From CAZMZW01 sp964571135 (lineage in GTDB: Bacteria; Chloroflexota; Anaerolineae; Anaerolineales; Anaerolineaceae), in contig CAZMZW010000006.1 of assembly GCA_964571135.1 (NCBI GenBank), positions 96,013-160,012 of the forward strand: a DNA stretch of 64,000 nt, in the 5' to 3' direction. Below the pieces are notes generated by a model that worked only from the letters and a program-made list of their open reading frames with translations, searched no databases and was not told where the DNA came from. Both the position numbers and the translations under genes were made by a program. Positions 1-9,124 of the stretch are shown piece after piece (the stretch's first letter is position 1; every line of letters begins with the position of its first letter).

Positions 1-2
1 TT

Positions 3-470
3 CAAGCCAGTGGAGCAGCAAAACCTGGTTTTTATAATCTTTCAGTAAAATCAAATTCTGTTACCATGATCGCTCCTCCATTGTCTCCATCCAATTTGAC
101 GGTAAATAAAGGGTCCACCAATTATTCCTTATCTTTTACGGATAATTCCAATAACGAGAGTTTATTTGCAGCCATAATTGGATATAAAGGCGGATATCAA
201 GTGTTTGCCATTCCTGCAAACCTGAGTTCAAAACAAGTGACATTTGCAATCCCCGCAAATGCCCTGCCATCCTCAGCAAAAGCCGGAGTGGAGATGGAGG
301 TTGGCGCGCTGCCAGCATCCGCACTACCTGCCAATTTGAAATCGGGACAAGCACTGCCTTCATCGATCCTGGCGTATTTGGCGATCCCATCAAATTCACT
401 TGCCAAATACATGACCAGTTCTCTTTACCTGCCAAGGCTATTCGGCTCAAATTTGGTTTCGGTAAAATAA
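3..470 (+). CDS. C-terminal part of a secreted or surface protein (5' end outside window)
   Basis: The reading frame is open from base 3, so the gene begins upstream of the window and only about 155 codons are seen. The stretch before the first ATG (base 66) continues the same frame, so that ATG is not a convincing start. The part ending near residue 20 looks like the close of a beta-sandwich domain. After it comes a Ser/Ala/Pro-rich segment with loosely repeated elements of the type IPAN, LPSS, LPAS and LPAN. No catalytic motif is visible. An extracellular role is inferred from the composition only. A terminator hairpin follows 20 bases after the stop. Confidence 0.55.
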   Translation, partial: QASGAAKPGFYNLSVKSNSVTMIAPPLSPSNLTVNKGSTNYSLSFTDNSNNESLFAAIIGYKGGYQVFAIPANLSSKQVTFAIPANALPSSAKAGVEMEVGALPASALPANLKSGQALPSSILAYLAIPSNSLAKYMTSSLYLPRLFGSNLVSVK

Positions 471-490
471 CGAGCTTTATAATCTCGAAT

Positions 491-530
491 AGGAGTCCCT
501 GAATACATGGTCAGTGACTCCTTTAATTTA
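491..530 (+). terminator. Rho-independent terminator after the first gene
   Basis: A 12-bp stem with one mismatch (491-502 with 511-522) closes an 8-nt loop and is followed by a T-rich tract on the plus strand. Confidence 0.7.
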
Positions 531-596
531 TTATTTCTCATCATATTTCAATATTATTTGAATAGAGTATTAATAATTTCACTATTAAAATCCAAG

Positions 597-626
597 TTGT
601 AATTCAATGGATTTTTTATATATAAT
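597..626 (+). promoter_or_regulatory. Candidate sigma-70-type promoter for the glycosidase-like lipoprotein
   Basis: TTGTAA (597-602) and a perfect TATAAT (621-626) are separated by 18 nt, about 50 nt upstream of the start at 679. The region is very AT-rich, so chance matches are possible. Confidence 0.35.
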
Positions 627-678
627 AACGCTATCGAGTATTAAGTAATCACATGAATAAAAAGAAGGAGCTCATTTC

Positions 679-2106
679 ATGATTTACAAATACATTTTAA
701 AATTTCTTTTTCCTTTTATCATATTCATGATTATTCTAAGTGCTTGTGGCAGCGTCACGCCAACCATAATTGCAAAGCAAAATAACCCCACCCCAACACC
801 AGATTATCTTAATTATCTCAATGCACTAATTAGTATTAAAGGACCCGGAATCACTGGTAAGCGAATTGAAATGGATGCAAGCGCATTAAAAAAAGAATTC
901 GGCGAGACTCTGACTTTTGCATGGCAACAAATGCGCATGCCTGATCAATATAAAGGAAAAGAGTATCTCTCAGGTAATGTTGTTGAATTGGAAAATCTTG
1001 CATCCGAGGTGGCTGCATTTACTCCCCAATATCCAGGGTTGTACAAATTTCAACTAGAACTAACCAATGCTGCTAACAAATATGTGTTATTCATCCAAGT
1101 GCCCGTGAGATTATCAAAGGAATTTTTTGGAATTACGGGATTTGCTTTAGGAAATTGGAGCTTCCTAACTGAAAGGGTGCAGGTTGCGACACTTTTGAAT
1201 AATTACACCCGTCAACTAGGCGGTAAAGTAATTATGATTAATCCGACATGGTACATGTCATCGACTTCTGCAAATACTGTTGAATCCTGTCCTTTAAATA
1301 AATATGACCCAAAAATATGTGTAGGCGTTATGACAGATGAGGAACTACTTGAGATTATTAGGGATGCACATAGTCAAGGATTACAGGTGATGATTAAACC
1401 CATACTAAACATTGCTGGTTCCGACGGACCAGAATGGCCGAATATTAAACCTGAAAATTGGGGGGTATGGTTCGCTAATTGGACTCAGATATTAGTCAAT
1501 TACGGGAAAATTGCCGAGAATGAAAAAGTAGAATTTCTTGCATTAGGAAATGAGCTACGCACAACCACACAATATATTGATCTCTGGAAACAACTTATTC
1601 AACAAGTGCGCTTAGTGTATTCAGGCAAATTAACCTATGGGGATAATAGCTTCGGATATGATGGTTGGGGTGAATTTAAATTATGGGATAAATTGGATTA
1701 CATTGGTGTTCATCTCTGGGGACCAGGGTCTGGCAAGTATGGTGTGAGTAAAAGTTCCAATCCTAGTGTTGAGGAGATGGCTCGTACTTTGGATGGTCAG
1801 CTATCCGAATTTCTTGATCCGGTAGTTAAAAAGTTTGACAAACCAGTGCTAATCCTTGAGGTTGGAACCGGAAACTATGATGGTACCAATCTGACACACT
1901 GGGAGTGGAATGACATTCTGGATAACGGTGAACAAGCGGAGTACATTGAAGCTGCAATGCGTGTTTTTGCGGCAAGACCCAATATTAAAGGTGTGTTTTA
2001 TTGGGCACTTGATTGGTATGATTATTATGACACCAATCAACAAACAAGTGATCCACGCAATAAACCACTGGAGGAAGTACTAAATTACTGGTTCAAAGTG
2101 TCATAA
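679..2106 (+). CDS. Lipoprotein with a glycoside-hydrolase-like (GH113-type) TIM barrel
   Basis: The protein has a type II signal peptide with lipobox LSAC and lipidated Cys23, so it should be anchored on the outer face of the membrane. Residues about 50-145 look like an Ig/PKD-like beta domain. Residues about 150-475 look like a TIM barrel. The pattern GNE (Glu292) and the strand ending ILE (Glu394) fit the acid/base and nucleophile of retaining clan-A glycosidases, and the closest family I can name is GH113-like. The substrate (mannan or another beta-glycan) is not readable from the sequence. The start is supported by AAGGAG 8 nt upstream. The gene is AT-rich compared with its downstream neighbours, which suggests acquisition. 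Confidence 0.65.
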   Translation: MIYKYILKFLFPFIIFMIILSACGSVTPTIIAKQNNPTPTPDYLNYLNALISIKGPGITGKRIEMDASALKKEFGETLTFAWQQMRMPDQYKGKEYLSGNVVELENLASEVAAFTPQYPGLYKFQLELTNAANKYVLFIQVPVRLSKEFFGITGFALGNWSFLTERVQVATLLNNYTRQLGGKVIMINPTWYMSSTSANTVESCPLNKYDPKICVGVMTDEELLEIIRDAHSQGLQVMIKPILNIAGSDGPEWPNIKPENWGVWFANWTQILVNYGKIAENEKVEFLALGNELRTTTQYIDLWKQLIQQVRLVYSGKLTYGDNSFGYDGWGEFKLWDKLDYIGVHLWGPGSGKYGVSKSSNPSVEEMARTLDGQLSEFLDPVVKKFDKPVLILEVGTGNYDGTNLTHWEWNDILDNGEQAEYIEAAMRVFAARPNIKGVFYWALDWYDYYDTNQQTSDPRNKPLEEVLNYWFKVS

Positions 2107-2184
2107 TCGAAATCTATTATTAGCATCTTTTGTAATCTTCTTTTCTGCAGTTAGGTAAAAAAACATCCTGTATTTGAAATTATT

Positions 2185-2212
2185 AAGTCTCTGAATTAAG
2201 CAGAGACTTTTT
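2185..2212 (+). terminator. Rho-independent terminator after the lipoprotein gene
   Basis: A perfect 9-bp stem (2185-2193 with 2201-2209) has a 7-nt loop and is followed by a short T-rich tail. Confidence 0.7.
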
Positions 2213-2303
2213 AATTAGTGAGCCCAATATTGATGCCTATGGCTTACAAGGAGCCATTTTGGTATACTGAAACAGACCAACACAATCACATATGAGGACC
2301 GGA

Positions 2304-3953
2304 ATGAAACTGAATGATGCCAAAAAGAAGTGGGAAGAAGAAACGCTGAAACCCACTTTAAATAAATATCCGGAACGCAAAAAGGAATTTGAAACAACTT
2401 CCGGGATTCCATTACCCGAAGCCGCACTGCCGGAGGATCTCGATTACCTAGAAAAGCTGGGATTCCCCGGCGAATATCCGTTCACGCGCGGGGTACAACC
2501 TTCCATGTACCGCGGGCGTTTCTGGACCATGCGTCAGTATGCCGGCTATGCATCCGCAGAGGAATCCAATAAGCGCTATCGCTATTTGATGCAGCAGGGA
2601 CAGACCGGGCTCTCGGTGGCTTTTGACCTGCCTACACAGATCGGGTATGACAGCGACGATCCCATCGCCGCCGGTGAAGTGGGCAAAGTGGGCGTAGCCA
2701 TTTCCTCATTGCAAGATATGGAAATGCTTTTCAGAGAAATCCCCATGGATAAAGTTTCCACCAGTATGACCATCAATGCCCCGGCTGCCATCCTGCTGGC
2801 CATGTACATCGCGGTGGCTAAAAAACAGGGGGTGGATGAGAGCAAACTGCGCGGCACCATTCAAAATGACATCCTTAAAGAATATATAGCACGCGGTACC
2901 TACATTTATCCGCCCAAACCTTCGATGCGCCTGATCACGGACTGCCTGCAATATTGTGAACAAAAGGTGCCCAACTGGAACAGCATCAGCATATCCGGAT
3001 ATCATATCCGCGAAGCCGGCTCAACAGCGGTGCAGGAAGTGGCGTTCACCCTCGCTGATGCCATTGCCTATGTGCAAGCTGCCATCCAGTCCGGAATGGA
3101 AGTGGATAAATTTGCTCCCCAACTTTCCTTCTTTTTTGCCTGCCATAATAATTTCCTTGAAGAAGTGGCCAAATTCCGCTCTGCCCGCCGCCTATGGGCA
3201 AAGATAATGAAGGAACGTTTCAAAGCGAAAGATGCCCGTTCGATGATGCTGCGCTTCCATACCCAGACCGGCGGATGTACGCTAACTGCCCAACAACCCG
3301 AAAATAATATCGCCCGAGTCACGATCCAAGCTCTTGCGGCAGTGCTGGGCGGCACCCAATCACTGCATACCAACAGCATGGATGAAGCTCTCTGGCTGCC
3401 AACTCAAAAATCGGTGGCCATTGCCTTGCGGACCCAGCAGATCATTGCCAATGAATCCAGCGCTGCCGACAGCGTTGACCCCCTGGCAGGATCCTATTTG
3501 GTGGAATACCTGACCGATGAAATTGAAAAACGGGCGGAGGAATATATCCAAAAAATTGATCAGATGGGCGGAGCGCTGAGCGCCATTGAAAATGGTTTTA
3601 TGCAGCGAGAGATCCAGGAATCAGCGTATCGCTATCAGAAAAATATTGAAAATAATGAGCAGATCATTGTGGGATTGAACGCATTTCAGTCAGATGAAAA
3701 ACTGGAAATTGAACGTCTGAAAGTCGACCCAAGTATTGAATCCAACCAGCGCCAGCGCCTGCAGCAATTGCGCAAAGAACGCGAGAATGACAAGGTGAGT
3801 GAACTGCTGGCAAAGCTTGAGTCCACTGCACGAGGATCAGAGAACCTACTGCCTTTATTTATCACCTGCGTCGAACACAATATCACGCTGGGTGAGATAT
3901 GCAATATGCTGCGCAAAACCTGGGGTGAATACCAGCCCCCGCATTGGGGATAG
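2304..3953 (+). CDS. mcmA1: Methylmalonyl-CoA mutase, large (substrate-binding) subunit
   Basis: Adenosylcobalamin-dependent interconversion of methylmalonyl-CoA and succinyl-CoA in propionate metabolism. The N-terminal half carries the family signature around residues 62-115 (RGVQPSMYRGRFWTMRQYAG, then the FDLPTQIGYDSDDP region). At 549 residues the protein is the catalytic barrel only: the C-terminal cobalamin-binding domain is absent, so a separate small B12-binding subunit must exist outside this window. An upstream in-frame ATG exists at 2292, but the ATG at 2304 is preferred because GAGGA lies 5 nt before it. The epimerase follows 29 nt downstream, so the two form a pathway pair. Confidence 0.93.
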   Translation: MKLNDAKKKWEEETLKPTLNKYPERKKEFETTSGIPLPEAALPEDLDYLEKLGFPGEYPFTRGVQPSMYRGRFWTMRQYAGYASAEESNKRYRYLMQQGQTGLSVAFDLPTQIGYDSDDPIAAGEVGKVGVAISSLQDMEMLFREIPMDKVSTSMTINAPAAILLAMYIAVAKKQGVDESKLRGTIQNDILKEYIARGTYIYPPKPSMRLITDCLQYCEQKVPNWNSISISGYHIREAGSTAVQEVAFTLADAIAYVQAAIQSGMEVDKFAPQLSFFFACHNNFLEEVAKFRSARRLWAKIMKERFKAKDARSMMLRFHTQTGGCTLTAQQPENNIARVTIQALAAVLGGTQSLHTNSMDEALWLPTQKSVAIALRTQQIIANESSAADSVDPLAGSYLVEYLTDEIEKRAEEYIQKIDQMGGALSAIENGFMQREIQESAYRYQKNIENNEQIIVGLNAFQSDEKLEIERLKVDPSIESNQRQRLQQLRKERENDKVSELLAKLESTARGSENLLPLFITCVEHNITLGEICNMLRKTWGEYQPPHWG

Positions 3954-3982
3954 TTTTTTGTAATAATCATTTGTGAGGATAA

Positions 3983-4402
3983 ATGTTAAAAGTTAAAAAA
4001 ATCAACCATATTGCCATCGCTGTCGAAAATATTGAAGCCATGCTGCCCTTCTGGCAGGAAGCGCTTGGATTATCCATTGATCATATTGAGGAAGTCCCCA
4101 GCCAGAAAGCAAGGGTAGCTTTTCTTCCTGTAGGAGATAGCGAAATGGAGTTGGTACAGCCCACTGATCCAGCAACTGGTATGGCTAAATTTCTTAAGGA
4201 AAAAGGTCCCGGCATGCATCATCTATGCCTGGAAGTGGAAAACATTGATCAGGCATTGAATGAGTTAAAAGAAAAGGGCGTACATCTAATTAATGAGACT
4301 GCCCAGATCCTTCCAGGACGAAAAATGGCTTTCGTCCATCCAAAGAGCACAGGCGGTGTGCTGGTGGAATTGTACGAAAAAATTAATCCTCTTACTGGCT
4401 AG
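3983..4402 (+). CDS. mce: Methylmalonyl-CoA epimerase
   Basis: A 139-residue vicinal-oxygen-chelate protein that converts (S)- to (R)-methylmalonyl-CoA. Two beta-alpha-beta-beta-beta modules are evident. Probable metal ligands are His9, Gln59, His80 and Glu129, matching the H/Q/H/E set of the family. GAGGA precedes the ATG. Its place directly after the mutase gene fits the propionyl-CoA/succinyl-CoA route. Confidence 0.93.
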   Translation: MLKVKKINHIAIAVENIEAMLPFWQEALGLSIDHIEEVPSQKARVAFLPVGDSEMELVQPTDPATGMAKFLKEKGPGMHHLCLEVENIDQALNELKEKGVHLINETAQILPGRKMAFVHPKSTGGVLVELYEKINPLTG

Positions 4403-4426
4403 AGCTCACAGATCACACCTTGCTCC

Positions 4427-4552
4427 CCTATGCGTCTCCCACAGGTTTGGAAAGAACGTCTGCGAGACACAGACTTCTCCCCTGTGCGTCCCGCACAGGC
4501 TGACGTCTTCTGGACGACAGGTATTAGGAAGAGTGTCTGCGAGACGCAGACT
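4427..4552 (+). repeat. Two tandem degenerate units of a palindromic intergenic repeat
   Basis: Unit 1 runs from a 19-nt palindrome-like block at 4427-4445 to GTCTGCGAGACACAGACT at 4458-4475. Unit 2 runs from CCTGTGCGTCCCGCACAGG (4481-4499, an 8-bp stem with a 3-nt loop) to GTCTGCGAGACGCAGACT (4535-4552, a 6-bp stem with a 5-nt loop). The blocks correspond one to one between units. The sequence is not coding on either strand with any recognisable product and looks like a REP/MITE-type intergenic element. Confidence 0.6.
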
Positions 4553-4611
4553 AAAGCGAAGGAGAGACGTAGACAAGAGCAATGCAGGACGCAGACTCGA
4601 GCACAGGAATT

Positions 4612-4639
4612 AAAAAGGGCGCCTGATAACAGGCGCCCT
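4612..4639 (-). terminator. Rho-independent terminator of the MFS transporter gene
   Basis: A perfect 9-bp stem (4616-4624 with 4631-4639) has a 6-nt loop. Read on the minus strand it is followed by TTTTT, 21 nt after the stop codon of the transporter. On the plus strand no T-run follows. Confidence 0.85.
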
Positions 4640-4659
4640 GATGCTATCAAAAATATACT

Positions 4660-5967
4660 CTAGGCTGCCATAACCAAGTTTTTTTCATCCTGATCTGCCT
4701 GGGCAATACCTCTCTCCACATTCACCTTGGTCAGCAGGAATGTGCCAACCACAAAGAAAACGATCAACGAAAGAATGCTTAATCGGCTGTTACCCATAAT
4801 GGTCGAGACAACCCCAAATAAAAATGGTCCAGCGATGGAAGAGAATTTTTCGGATACGCTGAAAAAGCCAAAAAACTCCGCCGATTTGCTTTTGGGCATC
4901 ATGCGCCCTATCAAAGAGCGGCTGAGCGCCTGCGACCCTCCTTGCACAGTGGCTACGGCTGCACCCAGTGCCCAGAAGTGCCATTCCTGGGTCATAAAAT
5001 AACCGATGATGGCAATGATGGTGTATACACCCAGGCTGAGATAGATGGCTTTCTTCGTGCCAATTTTTTTAGCAAGCCAACCAAATCCAATTGCGAATGG
5101 GGCAGCAACAAACTGAACCATTAAAAGTGTACCGATCAAGGTGGTACGCCCGATACCGATCTCTGCCCCATAAATAGTAGCCATGACAATGATCGTGCCG
5201 ATCCCATTGGCATATACCCAGAATGCTGCAAGAAACATAAACAGGTCACGATAATTGCGAATTTCTTTAAAGGTAGTAGCCAGGCGTGAGAAGCTGACCG
5301 CGATCGGGTTTCTGCCGATCTCGCTCTTATGCACGCGCCGCACAGGTTCATTGACATAGCGCAGAATGGGAATTGAAAAGACCAACCACCACAAAGATAC
5401 GGTGACAAAGGAAAGGCGTGACATGAGGGTGGGATCCATATTAGGGAACAAGGACGGCCCAAACAAAATCATAACCACATTGATCAGGAGAAGCAGCCCG
5501 CCCCCGATATAACCCATCGCATAACCACGCGAAGAGACTGCATCAATTTCATCCCCGGAAGCTACATGCGGCAGCAGACCATCATAAAATACCAGGCTTC
5601 CCGCAAAACCAATGTTGGCGAAAATATACAGGGCGGAAGCCAAAGGCCATTTTCCTTCGGTGACAAAATAAAGCAAACCAGTGGCTATGACACCCAATAA
5701 CATAAAGATGAACAAGAAGCGTTTCTTGGAACCCTGAAAATCCGCAATAGCACCCAGAATGGGGCTGAGCACGGCAGCCAGAAAAGCAGCGATAGATGTG
5801 GTGAAGCCCCAGTTGGCAGTTGCCTGCGCTGGAGCCAGGCTGGCGGCTGCAACAGAGGAATAATAAACTGGCAGAACGGCTGCCATGATCGTCGTCGCAA
5901 ATGCGGAGTTACCCCAGTCATACATTGTCCAAGCCCAGATGGCACGCTTTTTTTGTTTTTCGTCCAT
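4660..5967 (-). CDS. MFS transporter of the UMF1/Atg22-like family
   Basis: A 435-residue integral membrane protein with about 12 hydrophobic segments. The N-terminal motif WTMYDWGNSAFATTIM is typical of the UMF1 (Atg22-like) branch of the major facilitator superfamily. The substrate is not known for most bacterial members and cannot be read here. The start is set at 5967 because AAGGAG lies 6 nt before it. An in-frame ATG further upstream lacks such a site. The gene stands alone, divergent from the amino-acid importer, and ends at a strong terminator. Confidence 0.85.
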   Translation of the reverse strand: MDEKQKKRAIWAWTMYDWGNSAFATTIMAAVLPVYYSSVAAASLAPAQATANWGFTTSIAAFLAAVLSPILGAIADFQGSKKRFLFIFMLLGVIATGLLYFVTEGKWPLASALYIFANIGFAGSLVFYDGLLPHVASGDEIDAVSSRGYAMGYIGGGLLLLINVVMILFGPSLFPNMDPTLMSRLSFVTVSLWWLVFSIPILRYVNEPVRRVHKSEIGRNPIAVSFSRLATTFKEIRNYRDLFMFLAAFWVYANGIGTIIVMATIYGAEIGIGRTTLIGTLLMVQFVAAPFAIGFGWLAKKIGTKKAIYLSLGVYTIIAIIGYFMTQEWHFWALGAAVATVQGGSQALSRSLIGRMMPKSKSAEFFGFFSVSEKFSSIAGPFLFGVVSTIMGNSRLSILSLIVFFVVGTFLLTKVNVERGIAQADQDEKNLVMAA

Positions 5968-6138
5968 GGAATTCTCCTTCATTTCTAGCCCAAAAGGTGC
6001 ATGAATGAGGTTATTATACATTTAAATTTGTTTTCATATCTTCTTAATCATTTTTTAACCTGAAATCATAAATCGATCTATTTTTCATTAAATAAACTTG
6101 CAAAAACTATCATTTTTAAGCAAATTATCCCAATAATC

Positions 6139-6166
6139 TTTACAAATGACAAAATGCTGATATAAA
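6139..6166 (+). promoter_or_regulatory. Candidate promoter of the amino-acid ABC importer
   Basis: TTTACA (6139-6144) and TATAAA (6161-6166) are 16 nt apart, in the AT-rich gap between the divergent transporter genes and about 80 nt upstream of the binding-protein start. Confidence 0.45.
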
Positions 6167-6248
6167 TTGTCCTCAATATATGCATCAAATTTTATTAATG
6201 GTGTTATATAAAGGAGAGAGTAATTTTTTAGCCAAAGGAGAGGAAGAA

Positions 6249-7172
6249 ATGAAGAAGAGTTTAGGTTTTATTTCGTGCATTGTAGCTTTTGGGTTGTTGC
6301 TGAGCAGTTGTGCTTCAGCTCCAACCGCTGCGCCAGCTGCTCCCGCAGCACCGGCAGCAACAACTGCACCAGCGGCAGCCACAGAGGTTCCGCTAAAACT
6401 GGTTGAAAAGGGCAAATTATTAATTTGCTCAAATTCCCCTTATCCGCCAATGGAAAACCTTGATGAAAAAGGGGAGTGGAAGGGTGTGGATGTTGACCTG
6501 GGCAGCGAGATTGCCAAACGGATGGGGCTTACCGCCCAATTTGTCAATACTGTCTGGGACACCATCATAGCTTCTGTCACCAGCGGAAAATGCGACATCC
6601 TGATGTCTTCCATGTCCATTACCCCCGATCGCAATAAGCAGGTAAGTTTTATTCCCTACTTTTTCGCCGGACAGTCCTTTGTGGCAGTCAAGGGCAATCC
6701 TGAAAATATTAAGAGCCCTATGGATCTATGCGGCAAATCGGTCGGTGCACAGAGCGGAACGGTCAATGTGGATTACCTTCAAGGCACTGGTGATTACCAG
6801 GATAAAGGCGTTTCACAGGAATGCACTAAAGCCGGAAAGAAAGCGGTCAACGTTATCGTCTCTCAAAATGATTCGGATGCCTATCTGCAACTTCAGTCCG
6901 GTAAAGTGGTTGTCTATGCCACTGACTCGCCTGTTGCTGGCTATTATCTGACTCTGCCAGGCAACGATGCAAAATTTCAAACTGTAGGCGAAATAGTGGA
7001 GTCTGGCCCTTATGGAATCGCCATTCCTTGCGGAGCTGCAGATTGCAGCACTGCCCCGCTCTCAGCGGTTGGGAAAGCTGTAGATACTGCTTTAAAGAAC
7101 ATGCTTGCAGATGGTGCTTATGACACCATACTTAAAACTTGGGGTGTTTCCAACGGTACGATCAAACGCTAA
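6249..7172 (+). CDS. Polar amino-acid ABC transporter, substrate-binding lipoprotein
   Basis: A 307-residue family-3 solute-binding protein. It has a signal peptide with lipobox LSSC, then an Ala/Pro/Thr linker, then the bilobed domain starting at about residue 45 with the strand LLICSNSPYPPMEN and the family region GVDVDLGSEIAKRMG. It delivers an amino acid to the permease encoded downstream. The start at 6249 is chosen because AAGGAGAGG precedes it and the signal peptide begins there. The open frame extends upstream without a credible signal. The exact ligand is undetermined. Confidence 0.92.
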   Translation: MKKSLGFISCIVAFGLLLSSCASAPTAAPAAPAAPAATTAPAAATEVPLKLVEKGKLLICSNSPYPPMENLDEKGEWKGVDVDLGSEIAKRMGLTAQFVNTVWDTIIASVTSGKCDILMSSMSITPDRNKQVSFIPYFFAGQSFVAVKGNPENIKSPMDLCGKSVGAQSGTVNVDYLQGTGDYQDKGVSQECTKAGKKAVNVIVSQNDSDAYLQLQSGKVVVYATDSPVAGYYLTLPGNDAKFQTVGEIVESGPYGIAIPCGAADCSTAPLSAVGKAVDTALKNMLADGAYDTILKTWGVSNGTIKR

Positions 7173-7202
7173 ACCGATCGCCAAGTCATAAATAATTAAA
7201 AG

Positions 7203-7244
7203 AGAACAGGCCAGACATAGGAAACCCTGTGACTGACCTGTTCT
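7203..7244 (+). terminator. Stem-loop between binding protein and permease (possible attenuator)
   Basis: A 12-bp inverted repeat with one mismatch (7203-7214 with 7233-7244) has an 18-nt loop and is followed by an AT-rich tract with short T-runs. Such elements commonly let the binding protein be made in excess over the permease and ATPase; that role is inferred here. Confidence 0.5.
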
Positions 7245-7321
7245 ATCTAAAAATCTTTATTTACCATAAGAGAGTAAGAACTTTAAAAGATCGTTAAAGT
7301 TTTAATTAAGTCGAGGATATA

Positions 7322-8098
7322 GTGTACTTTTTTGATTGGAATACTTTTTGGACTTATGTTTGGCCTGGGACTGCGCTGCAGAATCCCCTCATCCGCAATG
7401 GATTAATCGTCACAATTATGGTGAGCATCATCGCCCAGGCAATAGGTGTCATCCTGGGTCTGTTCACTGCACTCGGCAAGATGTCCAAGTTTGCACCCCT
7501 GAGGTGGATTTCGGATGCCTACATTTGGTATTTTAGAGGCACACCGCTCCTGGTGCAAATGATGCTGCTCTATTTTGGCCTGGGCGTAATGCATATTTAC
7601 GATTTCCCGGATATTCATCTTGGGTTAATAACCATATCCGGAGCCGTCCAGGCAGGCACTTTTGCCCTGGCAGTCAATGAAGGCGCGTACATGGCAGAGA
7701 TCGTGCGGGCTGGGATTGAAGCCATTGACCCTGGACAAATGGAGGCAGCTAAATCCCTGGGCATGACCTTTGGACAGGCCATGAAACGGATCATCCTGCC
7801 ACAAGCTATAAAAGTGATCATCCCACCCCTGGGCAACGAATTCAACAATATGATGAAAACAACTTCGCTGATGCAGGTGATTTCTGCTGGCGAATTATTC
7901 TTTGCTTACACACAAGTAAATGCCAGGCTTTTCAAACCATTTGAACTCTTCATCGCCGCCTCTTTATATTACTTGCTATTGACCACCATCTGGTCAATGA
8001 TTCAAAACCGTATCGAAGCCAACCTGGGAGAAAGAAAAGCATCTACAACGCAACCTGCGGGAATGTTCCAGCGATTACTGGGATCGAAAGGTCATTAA
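7322..8098 (+). CDS. Polar amino-acid ABC transporter, permease
   Basis: A 258-residue membrane protein of the HisM/GlnP family with about five membrane segments. The cytoplasmic EAA loop is clear (EAAKSLGMTFGQAMKRIILP). It probably works as a homodimer because no second permease gene is present. The start codon is GTG with GAGGA 4 nt upstream. Its stop overlaps the ATG of the ATPase gene (TAATG), indicating translational coupling. Confidence 0.93.
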   Translation: MYFFDWNTFWTYVWPGTALQNPLIRNGLIVTIMVSIIAQAIGVILGLFTALGKMSKFAPLRWISDAYIWYFRGTPLLVQMMLLYFGLGVMHIYDFPDIHLGLITISGAVQAGTFALAVNEGAYMAEIVRAGIEAIDPGQMEAAKSLGMTFGQAMKRIILPQAIKVIIPPLGNEFNNMMKTTSLMQVISAGELFFAYTQVNARLFKPFELFIAASLYYLLLTTIWSMIQNRIEANLGERKASTTQPAGMFQRLLGSKGH

Positions 8099-8898
8099 TG
8101 AAAAGCAAACCTTTTTCAAAAGCGACAAAGAACGACAAGGATGTGATCGTCAAATTTGAGAATGTCAACAAATATTTTGGTGATCTGCATGTACTCAATG
8201 ATATTAATCTTGAAGTAACCAAGAACGAAGTCCTGGTAATCATCGGCCCTTCCGGATCCGGAAAAAGCACTCTGCTGCGTTCCATTAATCATCTTGAGAA
8301 GATCAACAGCGGCTGCATCACTGTCTTTGGCCGCATGCTGGGTTATTATGAGAAAGATGGCAAATTAGTTGAGGAAAAAGAACAGGTCATCGCCCAGCAG
8401 CGCGCCGAAATTGGAATGGTCTTTCAGCGTTTCAATTTATTTCCTCATCTCACCTCAATTGAGAATATCATCGAGTCGCCAATTCATGTGCGGAAGACAA
8501 ACCGTGATGAAGCGATTGCAGATGCAAAAAGATTGCTAAAACGGGTGGGATTGGAGGACAAGGCGGATTGTTATCCACGTCAGATATCCGGTGGTCAGCA
8601 GCAACGTATTGCCATTGCCCGCGCACTGGCAATGAAACCGGGTTTGATGCTTTTTGATGAACCCACTTCCGCCCTCGATCCGGAAATGATCGGTGAAGTG
8701 CTGGATGTAATGAAAGAACTGGCGCAGGAGATGACCATGGTTGTAGTGACCCATGAAATCGGTTTTGCCCGGGCAACCGCGAACCGCGTCATCTTCATGG
8801 ATGAGGGAAAAATCATCGAGGAAGGCAAGCCACGACAAATATTTGGATCACCGCGTCATAAACGCACCAAAGATTTTCTCAGTAAAGTGTTGGTCTAG
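8098..8898 (+). CDS. Polar amino-acid ABC transporter, ATPase (GlnQ-like)
   Basis: A 266-residue ABC ATPase with Walker A at residues 50-58 (GPSGSGKST), signature SGGQQQR at 164-170, Walker B LMLFDE at 183-188 and switch His219. A charged stretch (about residues 84-101) sits between the first strands and the Q-loop. It is the last gene of the importer operon, one base overlapped with the permease, and is followed by a strong terminator. Confidence 0.95.
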   Translation: MKSKPFSKATKNDKDVIVKFENVNKYFGDLHVLNDINLEVTKNEVLVIIGPSGSGKSTLLRSINHLEKINSGCITVFGRMLGYYEKDGKLVEEKEQVIAQQRAEIGMVFQRFNLFPHLTSIENIIESPIHVRKTNRDEAIADAKRLLKRVGLEDKADCYPRQISGGQQQRIAIARALAMKPGLMLFDEPTSALDPEMIGEVLDVMKELAQEMTMVVVTHEIGFARATANRVIFMDEGKIIEEGKPRQIFGSPRHKRTKDFLSKVLV

Positions 8899-9008
8899 AA
8901 AAAGAAACTGCAATAAGGTTAGGTGATTTGGTATGTCTTTATCCAGAATCATTCACCTTTGGTTAATTGGCCTATTAAATTTCTCCAGATATGAATAAGC
9001 AAACACCT

Positions 9009-9043
9009 GGGAATGGCAACCTCTGTCATTCCCCCTTTTTTTT
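9009..9043 (+). terminator. Rho-independent terminator of the amino-acid importer operon
   Basis: A 10-bp stem containing one G-T pair (9009-9018 with 9024-9033) has a 5-nt loop and is followed by eight consecutive T (9036-9043). Confidence 0.9.
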
Positions 9044-9124
9044 AACTTAATAAGATTTTTAATTCAATAATCATTAGTGCTAATTTTATCTTTTTACCCA
9101 GCCATTTTTCCCCATTTTCTGATC

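Noticed and set aside
136..450. Open frames antisense to the first partial gene
   Set aside because: They mirror the low-complexity Ser/Ala/Pro sequence of the plus-strand gene and show no start signal or protein family.
4293..4663. Overlapping ORFs on both strands downstream of the epimerase
   Set aside because: They are created by the palindromic repeat units; their translations are Arg/Cys-rich with no family resemblance.
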